Assembly (NCBI GenBank): GCA_015064555.1 | Contig: SVRZ01000006.1 | Location: forward strand, 1-64,000 | Length of the DNA: 64,000 bases | DNA from: Oscillospiraceae bacterium | GTDB taxonomy: Bacteria; Bacillota; Clostridia; Oscillospirales; CAG-272 | Direction of reading: 5' to 3' | Part shown: positions 8,100 to 15,777 of the stretch, piece by piece | How the letters are laid out: each line of letters begins with the position of its first letter | Numbering within the stretch: the stretch's first letter is position 1 | The notes under the pieces: model-generated | What the model saw: only the letters and a program-made list of their open reading frames with translations | The model's database searches: none | Told to the model about the DNA's origin: nothing | Made by a program: the position numbers and the translations under genes

Positions 8100-9185
8100 T
8101 CAGAATTTAGTGGGCTTGCTGGTAAGATATTTCTTGACCATGAGCGCTACCTTGAAGGTCACCGCGTGATCGAACTCGCGCAGATCGAGTCCGGTGAGCT
8201 TTCTGATCTTTTCAAGCCTGTATACGAGAGTGTTTCTGTGAACGAAGAGCTTTCTCGACGTTTCCGAAACGTTAAGGTTATTTTCAAAGAAGCTCTGAAC
8301 CGTCATAAGCGTTTCCTTATCGAGCGATTCGAGCGAGCCCTTCTTGAATACCTCCTGGAGGAATATCTCGCAAAGAGTGGTGGGAAGCTGATATATGAGT
8401 CTGCCGATGCCGAGATTTTCGTATGACATTACGGGCTGCTCTATATCGAACACCTTGCCGACCTCAAGAGAAACTCTTGCCTCCTTGTATGCTCTGGCAA
8501 GGTCCTTGAGATTTTCAACTATCGAGGAAACTCCGATGAGCACCTTAACACCGTGCTCCTCGCGGACGGTCTTGTGGATCCTCTTCGCAAATGCTTCAAG
8601 AGCATCTCCGTCCTCTTTTCTTTCAACCTCCTTGACAACGACTATATCCTGCTCGCTGATGCTGATGATATAGTCCTTGTTTCCTTCTTCAACGATGCTC
8701 TGGATGATCTCGTAGGGAGGAAGGTCTGTCGAGCCATGGAATTTTATAACGAGCACAGCGCGGAATTCCTCGCTGTTAAAATGAAGCTCGTTGGATTTTA
8801 TGTATATATCACTGGGGAGAATGTTGTCCAGAATTATATTTTTTATGAATGAGCCCTTGTCGTACTTTTCATCGTAAAGACTTTTTATATTGCCTAAGGT
8901 TATCGCAAGAAGCTGAGTTGCGCTTTCTGCCTCCGAGTCGTTACCCTCCGAGAATGCTATGCAATCATTCTTGCCGGATGAGGTTATATAGCGGTAATGG
9001 TAGCCCTCGTAGCTTATAGTGCCCTGAGAGAATGCCATTTCCTCTCTTATGCGCTGTCTTGACTCGCCTATCTTGCTAAGCTCGCTGCAGGCAATTATAA
9101 TTCCGTTTTCGTCTATAACACCAATGGTGCGTCCGAGAACGTCCTTCATCTGGTGAATGACGGTTTGAAATAAACGGTTGGACAT
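8100..9185 (-). CDS. CdaR/PucR-family transcriptional regulator
   Basis: 361 aa. The N-terminal sugar-diacid-recognition-like domain (residues 1-135) begins MSNRLFQTVIHQMKDVLGRTIGVID. A GGDEF-like middle domain follows (about 150-270). The C-terminal PucR helix-turn-helix (about 300-355) contains SETSRKLFVHRNTLVYRLEK, the typical DNA-reading helix. Relatives activate glycerate, glucarate or galactarate use. AAAGGGG precedes the ATG and a good promoter lies upstream. No diacid gene is adjacent, so the target is not evident; the class II aldolase and KDG kinase elsewhere in the window are possible partners. Confidence 0.88.
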   Translation of the reverse strand: MSNRLFQTVIHQMKDVLGRTIGVIDENGIIIACSELSKIGESRQRIREEMAFSQGTISYEGYHYRYITSSGKNDCIAFSEGNDSEAESATQLLAITLGNIKSLYDEKYDKGSFIKNIILDNILPSDIYIKSNELHFNSEEFRAVLVIKFHGSTDLPPYEIIQSIVEEGNKDYIISISEQDIVVVKEVERKEDGDALEAFAKRIHKTVREEHGVKVLIGVSSIVENLKDLARAYKEARVSLEVGKVFDIEQPVMSYENLGIGRLIYQLPTTLCEIFLQEVFKKGSLESLDKETLMTVQSFFENNLNVSETSRKLFVHRNTLVYRLEKIRKLTGLDLREFDHAVTFKVALMVKKYLTSKPTKF

Positions 9186-9233
9186 AATGTATCCCCTTTC
9201 AATTTACGGATGCTTTTGTTTATACTGTACTAT

Positions 9234-9262
9234 ATTCTAACTTATTTTTTGTCATTTTTCAA
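9234..9262 (-). promoter_or_regulatory. Promoter of the CdaR-like regulator
   Basis: On the minus strand TTGAAA (9262-9257) and TAGAAT (9239-9234) are separated by 17 nt. They lie about 50 nt upstream of the start codon at 9185. Confidence 0.7.
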
Positions 9263-9329
9263 TAGTTTTTTGGAAAAAAGTTTTATTTTTTGTCAAAAAA
9301 ATCGTAAATAATTTGTGAGAATTGCATTT

Positions 9330-10064
9330 TTACAGCTCGTATTTGTATGAAATGCAGGAAAGGGCATAATCGGGAGCCGTTTCGCACCTGAGTATACGTG
9401 GACCGAGATTCGCTCCGATAAATCCCGAGGCGAGCGCCGCCGCTGCCTCTTCTTCGGAAAAACCGCCCTCGGACCCTACTACCACCGCGATGCTTTGCGG
9501 AATCGGTCTTGAGTCGAGGATGCTTTTAAGCGAGAGCGTGCCTTCGCCTTCATAGCAGAAAATCGGTATATCGAAGTCCTGCGCGCGTGCGAGCATGTCC
9601 TGAAATCTTATAGGAAGAGAAACGCGGGGGAGTATGGCTCTGCCGCATTGCTTTGCCGCTTCCTCTGCAATTTTTGAGAGCCTTGACGTGCGCTCGGCTA
9701 TTTTGTCAGCCTTCGGCTTCTTTATGCAGCGCGAGGATTCAAAGGGAACTATCTCGGATGCCCCGAGCTCGACAGCCTTCTGTATGACCGTTTCGAGCTT
9801 GTCACCCTTAGGGTATGCCATAAAGAGTGTTATACGGCAGGGAGATTCCGAGTCCGAGCGCTTCTGCGAAAGTATATCAAGCTCACACCTCTCGTCGCGT
9901 ATGCGCGAGAGTCGGCACAGGTATTCAAAGCCCTCCTTGTCGGTGACGGTGAGCGTGTCCCCGACGGCCATTCGGAGCGAGCGCGCAATATGGTGCGCGT
10001 CGGCGCCGTCTATATAGAGCGTGCCGTCCTGTATGCGGTCCTTGTCAATGAAAAATCTTGGCAT
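9330..10064 (-). CDS. rsmE: 16S rRNA (uracil-1498-N3)-methyltransferase
   Basis: 244 aa, normal for the family. Methylates N3 of U1498 in 16S rRNA using SAM. An N-terminal PUA-like domain (residues 1-70, GADAHHIARSLRM) is followed by the SPOUT knotted methyltransferase domain with GSEGGFSEEE near 190-200 and LGPRILRCETA near 222, the SAM-binding knot. Its start lies 3 nt after the prmA stop, with AGAGGAT inside the prmA end as the ribosome site. It follows ribF and prmA; prmA-rsmE is a widely conserved pair. Confidence 0.95.
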   Translation of the reverse strand: MPRFFIDKDRIQDGTLYIDGADAHHIARSLRMAVGDTLTVTDKEGFEYLCRLSRIRDERCELDILSQKRSDSESPCRITLFMAYPKGDKLETVIQKAVELGASEIVPFESSRCIKKPKADKIAERTSRLSKIAEEAAKQCGRAILPRVSLPIRFQDMLARAQDFDIPIFCYEGEGTLSLKSILDSRPIPQSIAVVVGSEGGFSEEEAAAALASGFIGANLGPRILRCETAPDYALSCISYKYEL

Positions 10065-10067
10065 GGC

Positions 10068-10985
10068 TTATCCTCTTTTTATCATTATTGCAACCCAATC
10101 GTTTTCGCGCTCGATACGCATAACCCTGTACCCGTGCTTACTTGCACCCTCTATTATGTCACCCTCGCGCTCGGCAACTATTCCCGAGAGGATTATGGGC
10201 GCACCGGGGGCAAGATAGGCGCCGATATCGGGGAGCATACGGAGTATTATATCGGCTACGATATTCGCAACGCATACGGTATATCCGCCCGGGATATGCT
10301 CAACCCCGAGGAGAAGATCCGACTCGCCTGCCGTTATATTGCTACAGCCCGATATTTTTGCATTCTCGCGCGTGACCTTTACCGCCACGGGGTCTATATC
10401 ATAGGCATTGACGGTTGCGGCGCCGAGCCTTGCCGCACATATTGAGAGAATACCCGAGCCGCATCCGACGTCAAGCACGCGCTCGCCTCCGAGAACAACG
10501 TCCTGCATTATTTTCATAACGAGCCTTGTGGTTTCGTGGGTACCCGTGCCAAATGCCATACCGGGATCTATTGATACCGTGACCTCTCCCTCCCTTGGCG
10601 TGTAGTCCTCCCATGCCGGCACTATAGTGACTCTGCCCAGTGGTATAGGCTTGAAATATTTCTTCCAGGAGTCCGCCCAGTTTTCCTCCTCCATACCCTC
10701 AAGAGCCTTTTCATAGGGTATATTGAGCGCGGTCAGCTTGGCATCGATAAATTCAAGATATTCGGCGAGATTCTTTTCCTCGGGCACGAATATCGAAATG
10801 AGAGAGTGCTCCTTATCCGCATTGAGTATAGACTCGTCCACAAGCTCGCCATACATTCCGTTGAGCGAAAAATCGCTGTAGTCCTCTATCATAAGCCCGT
10901 TATCCAGCATACTTATGACCGAGGCGGCTCTGTCGGTATCCGATACGTTTACCTTTACTGTAAGCTTTGTCCAATTTCCTGCCAT
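10068..10985 (-). CDS. prmA: Ribosomal protein L11 methyltransferase
   Basis: 305 aa. Trimethylates ribosomal protein L11. The N-terminal substrate-recognition part (1-100) is followed by IDPGMAFGTGTHETTRL (about 140-156) and the SAM motif VLDVGCGSGILSICAARLGA. The VANIVADIILRM segment corresponds to the family NI(L/V)A catalytic region. GGAGG lies before the ATG, within the end of ribF, which it overlaps by 31 nt; this suggests tight coupling. Confidence 0.95.
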   Translation of the reverse strand: MAGNWTKLTVKVNVSDTDRAASVISMLDNGLMIEDYSDFSLNGMYGELVDESILNADKEHSLISIFVPEEKNLAEYLEFIDAKLTALNIPYEKALEGMEEENWADSWKKYFKPIPLGRVTIVPAWEDYTPREGEVTVSIDPGMAFGTGTHETTRLVMKIMQDVVLGGERVLDVGCGSGILSICAARLGAATVNAYDIDPVAVKVTRENAKISGCSNITAGESDLLLGVEHIPGGYTVCVANIVADIILRMLPDIGAYLAPGAPIILSGIVAEREGDIIEGASKHGYRVMRIERENDWVAIMIKRG

Positions 10986-11926
10986 TTTAAATCCTCCAAA
11001 ATGCGAATAGCATTATTTTTGTCAATCATTATTTGCATAATAAGCTCTTTTTCGCTAGAAAATTTCTTTTCATCGCGGAGATAGTCTATAAAATATACCG
11101 TTATTTTCTCACCGTAAATATCGCCCTCAAAATCGAGAATGAAGGTCTCGGTGTGTACATCTCTCTCGCCGAAGGTCGGGCAAGTGCCGACGTTTGTCAG
11201 CGCGGGGTAGACCTCGCCTCCCAATTTTACGAGGCTTGCATACACGCCTCGCCTCGGACTTGAACGATCGGCATTGAGATCGATATTGACTGTGGGAATA
11301 CCCATCTGCCGCCCGAGTCCCACGCCATGACCTGTCCTGCCGCAGATGAAGTAGGGCAAGCCGAGCAGAGCCGCCGCCTCTTTCATGTCGTTGCTTGCTA
11401 TAGCCTCGCGTATCCTTGTGGAGGAAACAGCCTCCCCTTTATACTTTATTTCCTCTACCACCGTTCCGCATCGGCTCTCACCAAGGAAGGTCGAAAGCAG
11501 GCTTTCGCTGTCGCCCTCGGCATTCCTGCCGTATCTGAAATTATATCCGCACACAAAGTGGCGGGCATTCATACCGTCTATCAGGATCTTTTTTGCAAAA
11601 TCGCCGCCGGAGGTGCTCCTCAGGCTTTCAAAATCGGATATTACGGTGAAGTCTGCTCCGCACTGTGCAAGAAGCGAAAGCTTCTCCTTATCGGTATATA
11701 TCCTCTCTGTCCCGGGCTTAAGCATCGGGCTGTCTGCGGAGAAGGTGAAGATGACCAGGGGCAGCCCCTTTTCCAAAGCGAGTCTTTTTCCCACCGATAT
11801 AAGCTCTCTGTGAGCTATATGAACCCCGTCAAAAAGACCGAGGACCACAATGCATCCCCGCTCTCTGAACGGAAATATTCGGTTTTTGTCTATAGAATCC
11901 GTCAAAGAGTAGTATATCGTCTGCAC
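10955..11926 (-). CDS. ribF: Bifunctional riboflavin kinase / FAD synthetase
   Basis: 323 aa. Converts riboflavin to FMN and FMN to FAD. The N-terminal FAD synthetase has the nucleotidyltransferase motif GLFDGVHIAHRELI (residues 30-43) and SSTRIREAI. The C-terminal flavokinase carries GVGLGRQMGIPTVNI and GVYASLV. The start is a GTG at 11926, chosen because AGGAGG lies 8 nt upstream; an ATG at 11931 is out of frame. Head of the ribF-prmA-rsmE operon. There is no FMN riboswitch in the leader. Confidence 0.95.
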   Translation of the reverse strand: MQTIYYSLTDSIDKNRIFPFRERGCIVVLGLFDGVHIAHRELISVGKRLALEKGLPLVIFTFSADSPMLKPGTERIYTDKEKLSLLAQCGADFTVISDFESLRSTSGGDFAKKILIDGMNARHFVCGYNFRYGRNAEGDSESLLSTFLGESRCGTVVEEIKYKGEAVSSTRIREAIASNDMKEAAALLGLPYFICGRTGHGVGLGRQMGIPTVNIDLNADRSSPRRGVYASLVKLGGEVYPALTNVGTCPTFGERDVHTETFILDFEGDIYGEKITVYFIDYLRDEKKFSSEKELIMQIMIDKNNAIRILEDLKWQEIGQSLQ

Positions 11927-12005
11927 CGCATGGCCCTCCTTTTTCTGATATTATATAGCCGCGCCTTACGCCGGGGGGCGCAAAGCAACCTTTGCACATT
12001 GTAAT

Positions 12006-12034
12006 ATTTTACTATATTTTTCACCTGTTGTCAA
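12006..12034 (-). promoter_or_regulatory. Promoter of ribF-prmA-rsmE
   Basis: On the minus strand TTGACA (12034-12029) and TAAAAT (12011-12006) are separated by 17 nt. The start codon is about 80 nt downstream. Confidence 0.75.
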
Positions 12035-12038
12035 GCAA

Positions 12039-12054
12039 AATTGTTATAACAATT
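12039..12054. promoter_or_regulatory. Perfect 16-bp palindrome, putative operator
   Basis: AATTGTTATAACAATT is fully self-complementary. It sits 5 bp upstream of the ribF -35 and about 95 bp upstream of the transporter -35, so a dimeric regulator bound here could act on either gene. Confidence 0.5.
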
Positions 12055-12148
12055 GCCAAAGAGAGGCATAATTTTTATGCGCTTTGCAAAATTTTTAACT
12101 TGTGTTTTAGTGTAAAGTGCCATAAATATAAATATTTTAGTTTTCCCT

Positions 12149-12177
12149 TTGACAAAACATGTATATTGTGGTAGAAT
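12149..12177 (+). promoter_or_regulatory. Promoter of the sugar transporter cluster
   Basis: TTGACA (12149-12154), 17-nt spacer, TAGAAT (12172-12177); the ATG at 12246 is about 60 nt further on. Confidence 0.8.
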
Positions 12178-12245
12178 GATAAAGATGGAAGAAAGGTCAA
12201 ATATTTCCGCTCTCCCGTTAATACGTAAAAAGAAAGGCTTCAAAA

Positions 12246-13748
12246 ATGAAACTGAATTACAAGCGCACAATACTTGTCGGCTTTGCGTTCTTCCTGATAA
12301 GCGCATTCTGGCAGGCCTACGACGCAATAGTTCCCCTCATTCTTACAAACCATTACGGACTTCCGCAGACGGTATCGGGTATCGTTATGTCGATAGACAA
12401 CGTTCTTGCGGTGTTCATGCTTCCGATATTCGGTGCACTTTCGGATCGTATATCCACAAAATACGGAAAGAGAACTCCGTTTATCGTCTTAGGCACGATA
12501 GCGGCTGTTATCGCTTTTATTTCGCTGGTTCTCGTTGATGCATATCAGCTCAAGTCGGTTCTCGATACTACTATCGCGGAAAGATACGCGGCTGCAGACG
12601 AGCTTCTGAAGAGTGCCAAGGAGGCCCTCAAGACGGCAGGTAAGGCAGGCAACGAGGCTGCCGTAGAAGCAGCAAGAATGCTTATGGACAGTGCTGAGGA
12701 TATGATGGAGCAGATTAGAGTTGAAACTCTTGAGATAACCCTCTCGAATATCTGGCCTCTTGTTGCATTCATCGGCGTGCTTCTTATTACACTGATGTCG
12801 ATGGCTACCTTCCGTTCACCCGCCGTTGCACTTATGCCCGACGTTACCGTCAAGCCTCTGCGCTCGAAGGGTAATGCGATCATCAACCTTATGGGAACAG
12901 CCGGTGGCGTCCTCGTTCTTGTGCTTGGTATGATATTCGATACCTCGGGTAACAAGTATATGTCCTACACCTGGTATGTGGTTGCGGTAACCGCAATCAT
13001 GCTCACGGGACTTTGCGTATTCATTTCTACGGTAAAAGAGCGCAAATGGGCATCGGAGATGCAGGAGGATACCGTTCGTCTCGGACTTGATAAGCAGGAT
13101 GCATCCGTCGAGGAATCGGGCGAGAAGCGCTCGCTTTCCAAGGCAGAGTTCAGATCGCTTATGCTCATCCTTGCGTCGGTCGCGCTCTGGTATATCGGCT
13201 ACAATTCCATAACCAGTAAGTACTCGGTATACGCGATGAACGTTCTTTACTTCGACTTCAACTTCACTCTCATAGTGGCACAGGCTGCGGCTATAGTTTC
13301 CTACATTCCCGTCGGTATCGTTGCTTCAAAGATAGGAAGAAGAAAGACTATTCTCGCGGGTATCGTCATGCTTGCATCCGCATTCCTTCTCGGTAACTTT
13401 ATAAACTTCTCCACTCCCGAATTCGTTATGTATCCCATCTTCGTCCTTGCAGGCATGGGCTGGGCTACGATAAACGTAAACTCCTTCCCGATGGTAGTTG
13501 AGCTTGCCAAGGGCGGCGAGGTAGGAAAGTACACAGGCTACTACTATACCGCATCCATGGCGGCACAGATAGTTGCCCCCATCCTCTCGGGCTTCCTTTA
13601 CGATATATTCGGAATGAGAGTTATGTTCTTCTCGTTCGGTACTCTCTTCGTAACGCTTTCCTTCGTCACGATGTTCTTCGTTAAGCACGGAGATTCAACT
13701 CCCGAGGCGCAGGGTGCGCTTGAGAGTCTTGCGGGAGCAGACGACTGA
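12246..13748 (+). CDS. MFS transporter, GPH/sugar-cation symporter-like
   Basis: 500 aa with about 12 predicted membrane segments. FWQAYDAIVPLILTNHYGLP near residue 21 and DRISTKYGKRTPFI near 68-80 (the conserved loop 2-3 signature) place it among sugar-type MFS carriers, probably a sugar or glycoside symporter. An unusual alanine-rich helical insertion (about 101-168, no hydrophobic segment) lies between TM3 and TM4 and should face outside. GAAAGG precedes the start. It is followed at 17 nt by a GDPD gene, then a methyltransferase and a GH2 glycosidase, which suggests import of a glycan fragment. Confidence 0.85.
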   Translation: MKLNYKRTILVGFAFFLISAFWQAYDAIVPLILTNHYGLPQTVSGIVMSIDNVLAVFMLPIFGALSDRISTKYGKRTPFIVLGTIAAVIAFISLVLVDAYQLKSVLDTTIAERYAAADELLKSAKEALKTAGKAGNEAAVEAARMLMDSAEDMMEQIRVETLEITLSNIWPLVAFIGVLLITLMSMATFRSPAVALMPDVTVKPLRSKGNAIINLMGTAGGVLVLVLGMIFDTSGNKYMSYTWYVVAVTAIMLTGLCVFISTVKERKWASEMQEDTVRLGLDKQDASVEESGEKRSLSKAEFRSLMLILASVALWYIGYNSITSKYSVYAMNVLYFDFNFTLIVAQAAAIVSYIPVGIVASKIGRRKTILAGIVMLASAFLLGNFINFSTPEFVMYPIFVLAGMGWATINVNSFPMVVELAKGGEVGKYTGYYYTASMAAQIVAPILSGFLYDIFGMRVMFFSFGTLFVTLSFVTMFFVKHGDSTPEAQGALESLAGADD

Positions 13749-13765
13749 TAACGGAGAATAAGATA

Positions 13766-14599
13766 ATGCCGATACTTTATATTGCAATACCCGTTCTCCT
13801 TCTTCTTGTGGGCTGGATGCTTCTGATAGCTCCGTCAAACAAGAAGGAAATGGAGAGCTTTAAAAAGATAAGATATGCCCACAGAGGTCTGCACGGTGAG
13901 GCGGACGGTGTCTTTGCGGCGGAGAATTCGATGACCGCCTTCGCACGCGCCGCCGATGCAGGCTTCGGCATAGAGCTTGACGTCCGCGCATCCAAGGATG
14001 GCGTGCTTATGGTGTTCCATGATGCGACGCTTGACAGGGTGACAGGGGTGACCGGAAAGGTCGGGGATAAGACTGCGGATGAGCTCCGCGCGCTTTCTCT
14101 GCTCGGCACGTCCGACGGTGTACCCACCTTTGCTGACGTTCTTGAGCTCGTTGACGGTCGCGTTCCGCTTCTCGTTGAGATAAAGCCGGAGGGGGCAGGG
14201 CAGCTTGCCGCCGAGCTTACCGCAGAGGCGCTCGCATCCTACAGCGGTCCTTACATCGTTGAATCCTTCAATCCGCTCGCTCTCGGAGTTATTAAGAAGA
14301 AGCTTCCCGGCGCTATGCGCGGATTCCTCTCGGATAAGCTTACCGCAAATGAAAAATATCGTTCCTTCAAGCATAGAATAGCGCAGAGATGCCTTTTGAA
14401 TTTCATAGCACGTCCTGCGTTCATTTCGGCGAATAAGGATAGGATAAGGCTGTTTCCTCTCCCTATCATTCGCCACCTCTTCCGCACTCCTTTTATCGCC
14501 TGGACGGTCAAGTCCGCCGAGGAGGAGAGGGCTGCATACGAGAACGGCTTTGATGGAGTTATATTCGAGGATTACATCCCGGGAGAGACCGAAAAATGA
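13766..14599 (+). CDS. Membrane-anchored glycerophosphodiester phosphodiesterase
   Basis: 277 aa. One N-terminal membrane segment (residues 2-20) is followed by the TIM-barrel GDPD domain: AHRGLHGE with the catalytic His, ENSMTAF, ELDVRASKDG (metal ligands) and FHDATLDRVTG (second catalytic His). LVEIKPEG supplies further ligands. The family hydrolyses glycerophosphodiesters to glycerol-3-phosphate and an alcohol. It overlaps the next gene by 4 nt (ATGA). A second, soluble GDPD is at 41553-42392. Confidence 0.9.
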   Translation: MPILYIAIPVLLLLVGWMLLIAPSNKKEMESFKKIRYAHRGLHGEADGVFAAENSMTAFARAADAGFGIELDVRASKDGVLMVFHDATLDRVTGVTGKVGDKTADELRALSLLGTSDGVPTFADVLELVDGRVPLLVEIKPEGAGQLAAELTAEALASYSGPYIVESFNPLALGVIKKKLPGAMRGFLSDKLTANEKYRSFKHRIAQRCLLNFIARPAFISANKDRIRLFPLPIIRHLFRTPFIAWTVKSAEEERAAYENGFDGVIFEDYIPGETEK

Positions 14600-15723
14600 A
14601 GCTACAGCTCGTTGCAACCTGTCTTTTCGGACTTGAAAAGCTCCTCGGAGAGGAAATAGATGCGCTCGGCTATGAGCGAATCAGCACCATAGACGGCAGA
14701 GTGACCTTCCTCGGCGATGAGGAGGCGATAGCCCTCTCAAACGTATTCCTGAGGTACGCCGAGCGAGTGCTCATAAAGGTCGGCTCATTCAGAGCAGAGA
14801 GCTTTACCGAGCTTTTTGACGGCACGTACGCGCTCCCGTGGGGCGATTTCATAGGCAAGCTCGATGCCTTCCCCGTAAAGGGACATTCGATAAAATCCGA
14901 GCTTCATTTCATTCCCGACTGTCAGGCAATAATCAAAAAGGCTATAGTTAAAAAGCTATCCTCGATATACGGAATATCGCTATTCCCCGAGGAGGGTGTT
15001 AAATATCAGATAGAGTTCTTCATTCTCAATAACGAGGCGTCGCTTATGATAGACACCTCGGGTATGCCGCTCCATAAGCGCGGCTACCGCCGTGAGTCAA
15101 ACGATGCTCCGATAAGAGAAACGCTCGCCGCGGCTATAGCAAAGACCTCAAGACCGCGCGAGGAGGTTCTTCTTTGGGATCCTATGTGCGGCAGCGGAAC
15201 GATAGCTATCGAGGCGGCTATGCTTATGAATAACATAGCCCCCGGAAAAAGCCGTGCCTTCTCTGCAGAGGCGTATCCGTTCATCTCCCGTGAGCATTGG
15301 AAAAATGCGAGGGAGGAGGCTCGGGATGGCGAGATAAAAAGCGGCTTCGAGGTGTTTGCCTCGGATATAGATGCCGCAGCTGTTGCGCTCACCGAAAAAA
15401 ATGCCGCGAGAGCCGGAGTCGCTGACACGGTCAAGGCTTTCCGTATGGATGCGCTCGCAATAAGCGCGCCCGGCAGACGTGCCACGATAGTGACCAACCC
15501 ACCGTATGGAGAAAGACTGCTTGATATCAGGGAGGCGGAGGAGCTTTACCGCCGTATGGGACGTCATTTCAGGACGCTCGAGCCATGGCAAGCATATATC
15601 ATAACCTCTCACAAGGGCTTTGAGGCGCTTTACGGCAGACGCGCCGATAAGGTCAAAAAGCTTTATAACGGTATGATACCCTGCTATCTTTATCAATTCT
15701 TCAAAAACACCAAAATCAAGTAA
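14596..15723 (+). CDS. THUMP-domain rRNA methyltransferase (RlmL/YpsC-like)
   Basis: 375 aa. The N-terminal ferredoxin-like/THUMP region (1-155) is followed by a Rossmann methyltransferase with DPMCGSGTIAIEAAM and the amino-methylation motif NPPYGERL, typical of 23S rRNA N2-guanine methyltransferases (G2445 in E. coli RlmL). DTSGMPLHKRGYR is a family signature. The start overlaps the GDPD stop in ATGA, so it is translationally coupled to that gene although the functions appear unrelated. Confidence 0.9.
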   Translation: MKLQLVATCLFGLEKLLGEEIDALGYERISTIDGRVTFLGDEEAIALSNVFLRYAERVLIKVGSFRAESFTELFDGTYALPWGDFIGKLDAFPVKGHSIKSELHFIPDCQAIIKKAIVKKLSSIYGISLFPEEGVKYQIEFFILNNEASLMIDTSGMPLHKRGYRRESNDAPIRETLAAAIAKTSRPREEVLLWDPMCGSGTIAIEAAMLMNNIAPGKSRAFSAEAYPFISREHWKNAREEARDGEIKSGFEVFASDIDAAAVALTEKNAARAGVADTVKAFRMDALAISAPGRRATIVTNPPYGERLLDIREAEELYRRMGRHFRTLEPWQAYIITSHKGFEALYGRRADKVKKLYNGMIPCYLYQFFKNTKIK

Positions 15724-15777
15724 AACCGCATACCCGTGTTAACGGGAGAACAAAATATACATCAGGGAGAAAAGAAA

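Larger units (their letters stand above)
11927..12245. other. Divergent intergenic region between ribF and the transporter
   Basis: About 320 bp without a gene. It holds the ribF promoter (12006-12034, minus), a perfect 16-bp palindrome (12039-12054) and the transporter promoter (12149-12177, plus). A hairpin-prone GC tract (GCGCCTTACGCCGGGGGGCGC) lies in the ribF leader near 11961-11981. Confidence 0.7.

Noticed and set aside
11927..12034. FMN riboswitch upstream of ribF
   Set aside because: The leader between the promoter and start is about 80 nt with only a GC-rich tract; no FMN riboswitch-like multi-stem core is visible.
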